Shown piece after piece: positions 13,697 through 25,374 of a DNA stretch of 64,000 nucleotides; position 1 is the first letter of the stretch; each line of letters starts with the position of its first letter. The translations under genes and the position numbers were made by a program. The DNA comes from Trametes villosa (Eukaryota; Basidiomycota; Agaricomycetes; Polyporales; Polyporaceae): assembly GCA_002964805.2 (NCBI GenBank), contig PUDQ02000003.1:1178001-1242000 (forward strand). Direction: 5' to 3'. Below the pieces are notes generated by a model, which was not told where the DNA came from, made no database searches, and was given only the letters and a program-made list of their open reading frames with translations.

Positions 13697-14609
13697 TGTC
13701 ATCCCTGGTATACCGCCAGCGATAGCGCAGGGCCTGGGATGGTAGGCTTGCTGCCGAGGCGGCACTGGTTAGGCGTCCAGTCTGCGAGTATACCTAGTTT
13801 CTATTTGTACGCCTCCGCCATTGCCATGTCTCATATCGAGTTTTAGCTGCTACGCCTGATCAAACCGAGTCATTGGAACCAAGTAGAGGGTACGACCACT
13901 CCAATACACGCATTGCAATTTATTATCACTACAAGGTGGCGGTGCAGCGCGAGCGTAGTGACGGCCGTCGTGCTCCCAGGACGGCTTGTCTTCTCCCTCC
14001 ATGTCCGCTGCTGAATTCGACTTGGTGCGATGACGGTGCGTCCGAACTTTGTGTGCATACAGTAAACGTCAGTAGCTGGACGCGCAGCTGCAGCTGACTC
14101 GTCTGCGCGAGCTTCGACGACGCATATACCCACTCCGAGTCGGGTCGTGCGGAACGGCGTATCGGAACACCTAACTGCTTCCGTGGAAGAAGTCGTGTCG
14201 TGTAAGGGGCCAGACCCCCGACCCCTCATCGCTTTTCCTTCTGGGATATGCAATTATCTTCATAGACGACCTGCTCGGAATAGCGAGTCTCGGAAAAGGA
14301 GATGTTGCACCAGGAGGTCCGGACAGCCTAAGTATTCATGATCGTGTGGGGTTACAAGCATCTCTCAAATTCTCTGTCAATGTGAGTGTTTCTCGCACGT
14401 ATACCATCTATCGAACCTTATGCCGTCTCGAGCGTCCTAGGCAACACCGCAGCCGTCATGTCATACTAATGCCGACCGCGGTCGGGGAAGCGACGTGCTT
14501 CTCAACCACCACGCCTCGGCTCGGATGGTCAGGTTCCTGAAGGTGCCCTCACATATAACACACGCCAACCCGATAGCAACACCGGCACGATCCTCTAGCC
14601 TCTCCCGTC
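13697..14609. other. Intergenic region between AAA paralogues A and B
   Basis: About 0.9 kb with no gene-like frame. The last 60 bases carry a TATA-like element listed separately. No repeat that would explain the duplication was noticed. Confidence 0.5.
14553..14559 (+). promoter_or_regulatory. TATA-like box of AAA paralogue B
   Basis: ATATAAC 57 bases upstream of the ATG at 14610. Similar boxes lie 60-75 bases before paralogues C and D and the 31.4 kb gene, which supports a real core promoter element. Confidence 0.5.
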
Positions 14610-17069
14610 ATGTCGAAACTCGCGGGATACCTTCACCATCTCTTCAGATCATCTCGCCTTCGACCCTATGAGAAGTCAGAAAATACTGTCGGCAAGGGAT
14701 CGCAGTCCACCAACGACACTACGTCCGCCTCTTCGCCCTCTGTGCCTACCGACCAGCTCACCGGCGTCAAGTATGTCGACCACGTCTACAACGTGGCGTC
14801 CAATACCTGGGAGTACGTGGACACGACCTCGGAACTGATTGCAGAGGCCGCCACACCGTTTGGAGCAGCGGGTGGGTCGGGAGACTGGAGTGACTACTGC
14901 TTTGTCGTCCTACGAAAATTCCCCGCGCTCCAAACCCCCGGGAGTGGCGTAGTGTTTAGGATTGTGATCCAGAGCGCACACCTCTTGCAGGCCTGCAAAG
15001 ACGTTATGGGGGAGGTCTCTGGCATCTCTTGGACGGCTGATCCGCTTGAGGTACCTACACGATCTCCCTCGAGCTGATGGTCGCTTTGACTCATACAACG
15101 TTTATAGCTGAACCCCGAGCTGCTGCTAACGTTTCTACCCCAACTCGTGGAGCACGAAGCGAAGTTGCGCGCGGGCCCTGCTACGCAGGAGAGCTCGAGC
15201 ACCATTTCCGCTCTTGGCACGCTCCTAGCTTATCTGCGCAAGAATTACCCGAGTACCATCGCCCAAATCAACAACCTCACCGCCCACGGAGAGATCACCT
15301 TCGCCCTGCTGTACGCCATCCTCATTCCGCGAACCGTTCTGATCACAGGCTGTGCGAAGACCGGGGAACCGCGGGCCTTTAAGCTCCTGAGCGCGGTGAA
15401 GGAGCCCTCGCATGATCACCGTGGCGAACACTATGCTATATGCTGCCAAAGTCTCGAAAGCGCGTCGGCGGAGGAAGACGGCGCGGATAATGACCGCGAT
15501 GCTGCGGGCTTCGGGTTGGATCAATCCTGGCTCGAAATACAGGAGTTCAAGGGCACAAGGAAGATCAGTTCTCTCTCAGCATTTCCCCTTCAATACCACC
15601 CAGACGCAGAGAACATAAAGAAAAAGTTGATCCAACGCGGACGCAAATGGGCTGTACTCAACGGGATACATCACGTCTCTTACAAGGGGCTGGGGACGGA
15701 TGACATGGACAACAAATACAGCGTGAGCCGTCCCCTTACAGTACGATTCTCAGTGATCCTATTTTTTCACGGCAGGTAAACGCACGCATCATGATCGACC
15801 GAGGTGAGGACAGTACTCACCTTATGTCGCCTGCCTATGTCCATGACGCGCGGCGTGACAGACAACTTCATGAGAATCAACCCCAACGTCGGAGTACCCA
15901 GGCCAGCTCCAGATGTGCGATGTGTGCAGTTCGCGCTCGACGGTACGTGTGTCTCGGTGTCCGAGCGTACGCCCTCTCGTCTGACAGCCAGCACGTAGAA
16001 TATAGGAACGCGGAAGAAGGGGCGCACAAGTCGCGCCTCATTCCGAGCGACGAGATGCTCCTCTTAGCCTCGCCCATCCTCTACGGCTTCAGTCTGTCGG
16101 ACAAAATTTGGCGTGCGTGCCGCTCCCTCATTGTCTCGTGTGCCGCCTCTGACGTTACGTTCTCGCGTTAGTGCGGTTCAACGTGGAGAAGGTCACGTCC
16201 ATCGAGTGGAACAAGGGGACGTTCGAAGGACTCGTTCTTCCAGCGGATCGTAAGACGCTCCTCCGCTCGCTCGTCGAGGCGCACGACGCCGACTCCAGCT
16301 TCGACGACTTTGTGCGCGGCAAGGGCCAAGGGCTCGTCATCAACCTTTTCGGCCCGCCCGGCGTGGGCAAGACGCTCTCCGCAGAGGCGACGAGCGAGCA
16401 CATCCGGCGCCCACTGTATGTCGTTGGGAGTGGTGATCTTGGGACGAGCCCCTCCGAGCTGGACAAGACACTCGGAGAGGTGTTTGATGTCGCGGCGTGC
16501 TGGAACGCGATCGTACTCATTGACGAGGTGAATTGCACAAAACCATTCACCGAGCGCCGATGCTGACAGAGTCCGACAGGCGGATGTGTTTCTGGAGCAG
16601 CGATCAGTACAGGATCTGCACCGCAACGCCATGGTCGCTGTCTTGTATGTCTCCCCGTCCCAACCTTCCGTCCAGAGTTGCCGATACTGAGCCTTCCTAC
16701 AGCCTGCGCCACATCGAGTACTACCGCGGGATCCTCTTCCTGACAACGAACCGCATCACGACCTTCGACGAGGCCTTCCTTTCGCGCATCCACGTCGCGC
16801 TGCACTACACCGAGCTCAGCACCGCGACCAAGGTCCAGATCTGGCGCGCGTTCCTCAAGAAGGCCGGCGCGGCGCAAGGGGGGTTCTCGGACGAGCTCGT
16901 GCTGAAGCTCGCCGAGCGCGACGTGAACGGGCGCCAGATCAAGAACGCGTGCCGGACGGCGACGTCGCTGGCAAGGAGCCGGGGCGTGGAGATGCAGTAT
17001 GGGCACCTGGTCGAGGCGTTGGACGCGATGCAGGAGTTCGTGGCGCAGTTCGCGGCTATGCGTGGGTGA
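14610..17069 (+). CDS. AAA+ ATPase with DUF7025-like N-terminal region, paralogue B
   Basis: Exons 14610-15050, 15108-15722, 15776-15803, 15862-15942, 15999-16112, 16172-16527, 16580-16644 and 16703-17069 join in phase to 688 aa. The layout matches A: DYCFVVLRKFP, then YPSTIAQINNLTAHGEITFA, EFKGTRKISSLSAFPLQYHP, SPILYGFSLSDKIW, Walker A GPPGVGKT, Walker B IVLIDEADVF, LTTNRITTFDEAFLSRIH and a lid ending VAQFAAMRG. The exons of 28, 356 and 65 bases have exactly the same lengths in paralogue D, and the 28- and 65-base exons also match A. All catalytic motifs are intact, so it should be an active ATPase. Its 3' end converges with GWT1, with only about 90 bases between the stop codons. Confidence 0.92.
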
Positions 17070-17158
17070 ATGGTCGTTGTATGCGCAGGATGTACGATGA
17101 GAGGTGGATGAAGTTGACTATATGCGGGGATGTGTACAATGTATATCCAAGCAGAGCT

Positions 17159-19122
17159 TCAGAAACGCCAGAGTCGCCTGTGTCTGCATGACCAAGCGAT
17201 TGCGGAGAGGCCAAAGCCGTAGAGGGAGAGGACGAGCATCGCCGACCAGTCCGACATGTACATCGTCGGCATCGACAGATTGATGAGACCCGTCGTGACA
17301 TTTGCCTGTGTATATGCGGTCAGCAATCATCTCGCGTGGGTCAGACACTGAACGCACTAGCAGGAACAGGACGAGCCCGTTCTTGTTCACAGCTTCCAGA
17401 AGTGCGGGCGCGCTGCCGCCGCTCACGTCGCGAGACCGCAAGTGGCGCGTTGCCTTCAGCGTGTCCGGATCGGGATGGACCTTTAGCTTCGACGTCGGCG
17501 AGTAGACCGACTTCGAGAGGGGCGACGGGAAGAAGAACAGGTCGAGCACCAGGTAACCTAGGAGGAACGTGGTGTTGTATGCGGCGACCCAGATGATGTA
17601 CTGCAGGTTCACGAGGCGGCGCGAGACGCCTCCGCCAACTCCGAAGAGCTTCAGAAGCCCTAGAGTAACCCACCATAAAACGGCGTATCCGCAAAGCTCC
17701 GTCGCGGTCTTGTCGTTCTCGCGCCTCTGTTCATGCTCGTGCGTGTACGTGCGAGGAGAGGAGGCGCCAGACGTGTCGTCGTCTGAGTCGGAATCACTGC
17801 TTGGGGTACGCGGTCGTCTTGGCGCTGTATCGGGACGTGCAAGCTGCTGCTGGCGACGTCGGAAGTAGGAAGGAGTAGGTGCAAGCACCAGCGTGCCTGT
17901 GGAAACGCCCAGGAGATGAACGGCCAGGTAGCCTAAAATGCGCGGTTAGAAGGATACAACTCGGAGTCTTCGCAGTAGTACCTACCCGTCAGCGAGATGA
18001 TACCTTCCTTGTTGGCAGAGATGACGCCAACGCGAGGTGCATTAAGAACAAAATCTTGCATGCCGCCTAGGGAGAGGGCGAGCTGGTGGGCTACGATCTA
18101 TTAGCGAGGCAAGCGTAGCTAGCTCAAGATGGCGCTTACATATAGCTATCACCACGCTGAGAAATGAGATGGGCACATGCACCATCACCGGGTGGAGCAG
18201 GACTTGCAGTACCGGGATAAACGCAAGTGTTATGAAGAAATTCCAATGTACGCCGTATTCTGTGACGTGTTCCTGAGCCATATTGATGACGTACCCCAAA
18301 GATCTCAGGACGGACTACTCACTGGATATTCTGTGCCTTTCACTGAAATGGTCCGTAGCAGGCCCAACAACAGAACCGGCGAGCACTTCCGGATGACGGT
18401 AGACAGTTTTGGCAAAAGGGGTTGGGTGAGGTACTCAGGGTTCTTCACCAGGGGTATGGCCGAAACAACTCCTTGGGAAAACACGAAAGAACCAACACCT
18501 AGGTCCATCTACCGTCTCTTAGAGTATGTGCGGAAAAGAAAAAAACCGCACTTACCATAGATACTCCAAACGTCTCACACTTCGCCAGGAATCGTGGAAA
18601 CACGGGGAAGTCGACTGCAAGAATGCAGATGAAGGTCAAGAGCAACATATGAGAGCGGTAGGTCGTCAAAGCGGGGAGCGGAGGGATTGATAGACTGCCG
18701 TTTGAATGGCCGTCTCTTGACACATTCGAGTCGCGCGAAGATGCTCTGCTATGCGTCAGGGTTGAAGGAAGGTATGTCCCAGATTCTCGCCTCGGGAGGA
18801 GCAGCAGGAGCACGGTTGGAACCAGCAAGGCTAGACACAGAATCCCAGGGGAGTTTGCAGATACAGTGACTGACGCGATGAGGGGCATAACAAGAAACAC
18901 GACCTCCCCGACGAACTGGAGAGGTCGGTTAGGCGGAAGTCGCGTCCTCAACGCCGAGTGCAGCGCAATGGATATCTGACCGCCGTAAGTCATAGCCAAC
19001 GAGGCGTGTAACAGAGAGCTACTCACCAACGACGCCAGCGAGACCATGTTAATATGACCAATCGTCGATCCCGTCATCCCCGACACGAATGCCTCCTTCG
19101 AGGCCTTGTAGTCATCGTTCAT
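17159..19122 (-). CDS. GWT1: GPI-anchored wall transfer protein, inositol acyltransferase (PIG-W family)
   Basis: Multi-pass ER enzyme that acylates the inositol of GlcN-PI, an early step of GPI-anchor synthesis. The N-terminus ([20 protein letters not shown]) matches the family start. Later blocks are [30 protein letters not shown] split over an intron, [57 protein letters not shown] and a C-terminal segment ending RRLWRF. Several TM helices are evident. At least five introns of about 50 bases are present; the one near 19026-18976 can also be read through, and I favour splicing. A Ser/Asp-rich insert (about 17750-17850) follows a loop, as is common in fungal members. The gene lies on the opposite strand inside the AAA cluster and makes the anchors needed by proteins such as the thaumatin-like protein at 25.4 kb. 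Confidence 0.93.
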
Positions 19123-19709
19123 CTCGACTTGCGGGTACGCCTGGCCAAGCTGTTACACAGTCTCTACGTCGAGATCGACGTCCAGGTGAAGCCCACAGAG
19201 GTAGAGAAGACGATTCGATCAAATAGCTCGGGCTTGCTGAGTTGGGGAGACTCGGGAGAGCACTGGGAGAGCGCAAGACGCGGTTGCGGACAAGATGTGG
19301 TTGTCGACAACGCGAGCCGCGGCGAGCTCGATCCGACGCATGGGCGATCCTCGTTTGCCCACGAACCACCGCCTGAAACTCACTCGCTCGCTCCTCTCAT
19401 TCAACGCTCATCCATCTACCACTGTCTTGGTCTACGAGCTCTGTCTTTTGAACTCCCTTGCGTGTTTTTGTGGCTTATCCGACATTTGCTGCTATCACCA
19501 TGGACAAGCTATGGACGCATTTCCTCTGATGGCACCGTCAAGCGAGAGTGGGAGTCTGATATCCCATAACGCACCGATAGCCTCTTCAATCATGCCCTGC
19601 CTATCATGTGCCCTGCTGCTGCGAGATATCTGGGGGCACGAGACGATAAATACTCGTGAGCTGTATCGTTGGGACTGGTCGCCCTCCCTTGACCCTCTGT
19701 CATCCTGCC
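19123..19709. promoter_or_regulatory. Divergent promoter region, GWT1 and APC permease
   Basis: About 0.59 kb between two head-to-head starts, so it must contain both promoters. Open frames here are short and unconvincing. No individual element can be named with confidence. Confidence 0.55.
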
Positions 19710-21880
19710 ATGAAGAGCCCGGTCGCAACAGACGTCGAAAGCGTTGCTAGAGACTCCCATCTTTCTCCGGAGGTCCAAGATGCTGCTGCTTCAAACTCTG
19801 ACCAACGGCTGCGGGAGCTGGGCTACAAGAGCGAGTTTCGACGGGACATGTCTCTCTTTGGCGTACTTGGAATCTCGTTCTGCGCCATTGGTATCCTCAC
19901 GGGCATGAGTAGTGCCTTCCAGACTGGACTGTTTTCGGGAGGACCTCTGGGGCTGTTCTGGGGTTGGAATGTACGTCTATACAGAATCGGTTTACGGGGG
20001 TAACACATCTGAATGAACTTGCCGAAGATATGCAGCTTTTTCATGCTGCTGATCGCTCTGTCTCTCGCGGAAATCTGTAGTGCCTAGTGAGTTCATTTCC
20101 TGTGGCAGAGCTCTCCTTTGCCAACCTATGCCAGTCCTACCATGGGCGGTTTGTATTTCTGGGTCTGCAAGATGAAACCCGAGGTGCCGATGCTTGGCTG
20201 TGAGTACCGTCGAGACCCACCGTCCTGAAGCCACGCGCTGAGCGAACCACAGTTTGTGTAGGTGAACTGCCGAGCGTGGCGTTTCACGTATCTTAACGCT
20301 ACTTCCAGACGGGTTGGATCTACAGCATCGCCATGACGTTCACTGGCACGTCGGGAAACCTGAGGTATGTTCACGAGCATTGCAGGAACCCCTTTTCTTA
20401 ACCTCGTCGCGTTCTGGCAGTGTTGCGCTATACCTAGCGTCCTTAGCAGAGGTTGGCCAAGGCCGGACGCTCACCAGGGTTGAGGTGACCGCTATCGCCT
20501 GGGGCGTCAACATTGCGTCGGGTATCATCAACACCATCGGTACGAAGGCCATAGGTGGTATGAGCACTTTCAACCTCTGGTGGACACTCGGCGGAACGTT
20601 GGTGCTAGTTATTACATTGCTTGTGAAGGCACCTGTCAAGGTAGGCTGCACGGTGTTACACAATATTCCCCTTTGTCGCCGATGCGGAACTCACGGGCGA
20701 ACATCTACAGAACAGCGCAGCGTTTGTGTTCACGGACTACGAGGAGTGAGTATAAGTCGGCAAGTCATATTTCGCTTACTTACCGGTATTCAGCTTTACA
20801 GGCTGGCAGAGTCGCGGCTTTGTGGTGCTTCTTGGGTTCCTCCAGGTATGGTAGTTCTCCCGTTGTCTCATGTGGCTGACTGAACCTGCCTCAGGCCGTG
20901 TACACACTCGAAGGTTGCGAAACCGCCGCGCAAGTGGCCGAGGAAGCCAAACGAGCGGAGATCCTGGCCCCTCTCGCAGTGGTCGGGAGCATCGTCGGCT
21001 CCTGGTTCATCGGTCTCGCGTACATGCTCGCCCTTCTCTTCTCCGTGCAGAGCATCGCAAGCGTGCAGGCAACGTCCTTCGCCATCCCCATCGCGCAGCT
21101 GTACTACGACGCCGTCGGTCAGCGACTCACGCTGATGTGTCTAACGGTGGTTGCCCTCGCGCAGTTTATGGCGGCCGTGACAGCGTTCACAGCGAGCTCG
21201 CGGCTGTTCTACGCGCTCGCGAGGGATAACGCGTTCCCGATGAAGGGGCGATATATGGCGCTCAACCGATACCAAGCGCCGTATTGGGGTGTATGGACGT
21301 CGGCACTCGTCGGGTGTATTATCTCGTGCGCATACATCGGCTCTGCGGTGGCGGTACGTGCTTCTAGGGCCCTTCACTCCCCCGACGCAATCACTAAACG
21401 CGTCTGTGCAGTTCAATGCGATCTTGTCCTCTGCTGCGATCGCGGTAATGCTGAGCTACCTTCAGCCAATTATCATTCGTGTGTTCTGGCCGAGTACTTC
21501 GTCCGTGATCACCTCCGATAATGCTGCCGTCGTCTATCTGACCTGCCGATTCTCAGCTTGCCAGATCGTGGTCCGTTCTCCCTCGGACGTTGGTCCTGGG
21601 TTGTGAACTTCGCGAGCTTCCTGGTCCGTACCGCTCGCCTTCTCCCGTGGTCTCAGCTCACCCGATGTTCCGCCAGTTCACCGTATTCATCTGCGTTCTT
21701 TTCATCCTGCCTACCGCCCACCCTACAGATGCGCTGAACATGAACTACGCCATCGTCGCCATCGGCACCGTCATGCTCCTCGTCGCGGCCTGCTGGGCGT
21801 TCTGGGGTCGTTTCCACTTCGAAGGGCCGGTCCAAACCGCGGCGGAGGAGGCTGTGGAAGATGAGAAGGTCGGATTGTAA
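19710..21880 (+). CDS. APC-superfamily amino acid/choline permease (GABA/choline type)
   Basis: Plasma-membrane transporter of the yeast UGA4/HNM1 type (TC 2.A.3.4). After a cytosolic tail comes LGYKSEFRRDMSLFGVLG, the hallmark entry to TM1, then GMSSAFQTGLFSGGPLGLFW. Later exons carry SLAEICSAYPTMGGLYFW, FVTGWIYSIAMTFTGTSGN, the FLQAVYTLEGCETAAQVAEE loop and ALARDNAFPMKG. The final exon holds the last TM pair and an acidic tail ending EDEKVGL. About ten short introns are read, for example after 19970 and around 21510-21576 (phase 2). About twelve TM segments are expected and most can be seen. Substrate cannot be decided from sequence; choline, GABA and basic amino acids are all known in the family. 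No break was found. Confidence 0.88.
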
Positions 21881-22628
21881 GTGCCACTCGGGCCCCGCGA
21901 CTCAATGCAAGCTGGTATCCGTGTCTCGTAAACGAGCCCGCGCGGCCGCAAGAACTGGCCTTCATTTCCGGTCGTGTCGTGGTTCATGCGAAGAGCTGCT
22001 CCTCCCAATGGGGCATTTACGTGTCGGTGGCGCACCAGGTATACCTGCTGATGGTCTCTCCGCTGGCGCATCGGAGGGCTGTGGTAGGCCGCGACTTCGA
22101 CGCAACTTCTTTGTGGGTCCAAGCGCCCAGATACTCGTTCGCAGAAGCTCAAGCTATGCATCTTATCGCCTGATCCCGGTCTTCGTGAGGTCGGCTCCTC
22201 TGCTCTTTCATCGATCATAGCTAACTTTGGTTTTTTGTAGCGCCGTGTCTCACGGGAAGTATACAGAACTCGCAGATTTTGCCGCTTTCGTGTGCGACAG
22301 TCCTCGGTTTTCGAAGCGCAGCCCTGGATGTCTGCACCACGATGCATTGCTCAAATCCGTCCGGCCGGAGGAGTACGTTCCATCAAACTCCTTTGCATTC
22401 GAGGTGCGAGCATAAGGCTCGCTGCACGCCCTGATCATCCTTGATATCTGCGGTCTACGTTCCCGTCGGCTCACACTTGACAGATATACCCATAGGTTGA
22501 CTCCAGCAAACAGGATCTGCTTTCGCGGGCGCGTCACGAGGTAGGCGCGATCTGGGAGGCATATAACTCACCGATCCCTCTCGTGTTCTCCATCGGACCC
22601 TCCCCTGAGATCAGCTCGAATCCCCACA
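21881..22628. other. Intergenic region, promoter of paralogue C
   Basis: About 0.75 kb, mostly 3' flank of the permease and 5' flank of paralogue C. A TATA-like CATATAAC lies at 22560-22567, about 62 bases before the ATG. No other gene seen. Confidence 0.5.
22560..22567 (+). promoter_or_regulatory. TATA-like box of paralogue C
   Basis: CATATAAC about 62 bases before ATG 22629, the same placement as in paralogues B and D. It suggests the chimeric gene kept the promoter of its AAA ancestor. Confidence 0.45.
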
Positions 22629-25009
22629 ATGCGTCGCTTCCTTTCGCGCTCCCGCTCTGCACCCCTTCCTTCCAACTGGGAGACCCCGACCCCTACCTGT
22701 CCTGCAGATGTCCCTCCTCGATACAGCGGCCATGCTCAGCCCATCGCTGCCGAGTGCACGATGGACAGAAAGCGCGCCGCGTCGAAGTACATGCGTAACC
22801 CTCCGATCTCGCGATCTCGTTCGGAATGCACGCACGCCGATGGCTTGCACTCTCTGTCCTCGCGCGGCTGGGAACACGCCGATCACGACCCCAAGGTTAG
22901 TCGTTGCGTGTCGCCGATCGACGAGGAGCGTCCCTATCAGCGGGCCGGTTCGCGTCCGCTCCCCTACTTCTCTGTCGTCGACGATATGTCGAGCGAGTCG
23001 CCCGAGCGATGCGACTCTGCAACTCGCATCGTCATTCACGACCCTGCGCTTTTGACCGTCTGCGGCGAGTTTCTCCGGCTACCTGCGCAACCGTCTGACC
23101 CCATGGAGCCGCTGGAGGTAAGTTTATCTGCCTTTCATGTCGCTGCCGTATCTCATGCTTGCTCGCAGTTGGAAGTCGGCCTCCTGCTGGCGTCCCTCCC
23201 CCGCCTCCAGCAGCACCTCGACACACTAAAGACAACCACCACATACCCCGAGCACAACCCCACCTTCAAAGCCGTACAGGCTCTCACCAGCTACCTCCGC
23301 CGCGAGCACGCCGCCACCCTCTCCAAAATCGCCGACCTCACCGCAAGAGGCGAGATCACCTTCGACACGCTCTTCTTTCTCTTCGCTCCAGGGACCGTCG
23401 TAATCGCGAAGTGCGCAGACACGGGCGCATGGCGCGCGTACGGGTTGCGATCCGCGACGAAGATCCGCCAGCCGTGGAGGAGCGTGTACGACCTCGTCTG
23501 CGAGAGCGTGGACGTGGCAGACGAGGGCGCACACTGCGTGTGCTGCAGCGTGCGGCGCTCCGCCAGCCCCACCTCTGGCTGCTCCTCACGCGCGCGCACT
23601 GCACCTGAGAGAGTGCCATCCCACTCAACCAGGTTGCGGCGCGTGCAGACCCAGTTGCTCGTTCCTTCCTTCAAGGGTGTGGTGAAGATCTGCTCGCTGG
23701 ACGTGTACCCGCTCACGTACCACCCCGACGCTACGGGGTTGGAGGCGTCGCTCGTCGACCGCGGCAAACGGTGGCTTGCGTTGCAGGGCATCCACCATGT
23801 CTGGTACGAGGGCCCTGCGACGTGTAAACTCACCTTCGGGGGTACCTCGACGACGTTGACATACGATGTGAGTTGTTGGTTCTTCGTTCGAAGTGCGCGG
23901 GCTGACCGGGGGTGAAGGTCGAGTCCTTCATTCTGCTCGATCGAGGTGGGCTTTACCGCATCATCACCAGCTTTCGAGAACGCTGACTCGCAAATCAGGG
24001 AGCTTCATACGGCTCAGTCCCCCTTCAGAAACGTCGGACAGCGACGTAAGCGGTGCAGAGACTGTGCAAGCAACGACGACGAGCAGTAGCGCAGAGAACC
24101 TGCTGCTCGCACCCCCAATCCTGTACGGGTTCAGCGTGCTGGACCAGGAATGGCGTGCGTCCCTCGACTTCCGCCCACCCGATCTCGCTGCTAACACGTG
24201 TTACATAGTGATGTTCAACGTTGAACACGTTCAGGAAATCCACGAGCTCGGCGCCATACCACCTCTGGCGGGTGATGTCTCCCATGGGAGTGCCAAGACC
24301 GGGCACGAGACAAGTCCCTCGAAGAGTGTGGCGATTGAGGGTGCGAGTGCACCCGCGGGGCCACCACCGCTGGCCGCGGACGCTGCTTCAACTGCCCACT
24401 GCGTGGATGTATCCGCGGTCACCACCGAAACAGATGCGGTTGCGGTCGTGCAGCGCATCTGCAAAGATGAAGTCTCTGCATTTGCGGCAGGCTTCGAAGA
24501 ACGAGTAATGGTACGTGTTCCATCGCCGGACGCTGCGCCGTAGTTTGCGTACTTAGCATGCGCCCCGTAGCATGTATTGGCTGAACTACACACCAGGTAC
24601 TCGGCGGAGAGCGCGATGCAGAAACAGACGATGGTGCGCCAAACGTCCTCCGAATCTCTCTGCGCTTTCGGAGGTATCTAACGCGCGCTTCAGCGTTGGT
24701 TGGTTATCGCCACTAGCGTCCTGGTTTTCCCCACATTGGTGTTTCTCCTGTATCGACTCCTGACTCCCCCAGCGCGTACGTCGCGCTGGTCTGGCCCTAT
24801 GCACTTTACTATCCCAATCCTGTCACCATTCTCCTCCGTGGTACGTACACCTCATCTACGATCAGTGCCCTCAATCCCTGAACTTACCCAACACCTTGCA
24901 GGTCGAACACGAGAGCTCGTCGTTCGGCTTCCGTCAGGTAGCAGCATTCCTCACCTCCGCCGCTTTCTTTTTCTTGTTCTGGATACGATTCTGTGTACGG
25001 CGAAAATGA
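22629..25009 (+). CDS. Paralogue C: DUF7025-like half fused to a two-TM tail, AAA core absent
   Basis: Exons 22629-23117, 23169-23867, 23918-23945, 23999-24154, 24209-24510, 24571-24633, 24694-24840 and 24902-25009 join in phase to an uninterrupted 663 aa product. It starts MRRFLSRSRS, identical to paralogue D. It keeps the N-terminal region (AATLSKIADLTARGEITFDT, FKGVVKICSLDVYPLTYHP), the 28-base exon and PPILYGFSVLDQEW. The next exon opens MFNVEHVQEI as in its relatives, then diverges within ten residues into an Ala/Ser-rich stretch. No Walker A, Walker B, sensor or lid follows. Instead come a short coiled segment (LAELHTRYSAESAMQKQ), a TM helix, SRWSGPMHFTIPILSPFSSV, VEHESS, a second TM helix and a basic end RRK. 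This tail matches protein E. It is probably a membrane-anchored, ATPase-less derivative rather than a pseudogene, because every junction is in frame. Confidence 0.85.
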
Positions 25010-25374
25010 AGCAACCTCCCCTTTCCTCTCGCACCACATGTCTTCATCCAGCTCGGCGTATGTATGATTTCCGCCCCACACGTGGCTTGGACGCCGAGGA
25101 CGAGCGAGCCTCGAGGCTGTGCCGCCTCGAGGCGTGCCAAATTTGGGCGGCCACTCCAAGAAAGGCTCCAAGAAAGGCGTGGCTTCGTGGCGCCCAGCCG
25201 GCTGCGCACGACGCAGAGGGTCTGAACTCTCCAGTCGGAGCCCAACGTGCACCGACCTCCTTTGTCAGAGGCGTACATATGAATCCTCCTCGTGAATCGC
25301 TTCCCTGCTGACTTGACCTCGAGCCATCACGACCTCCCGCGATCTGTAGCTACACCGCGTACGCCTCGAGCTCC
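25010..25374. other. Intergenic region before the thaumatin-like gene
   Basis: About 0.37 kb. It contains a short near-duplicated stretch (tandem CCAAGAAAGGC around 25155-25175) and no convincing coding frame. Confidence 0.4.

Noticed and set aside
24511..25009. Reading gene C as a pseudogene followed by a separate gene fragment
   Set aside because: The acceptor at 24570/24571 gives a phase-0 join and the following exons equal those of E in length, so a single intact gene is simpler.
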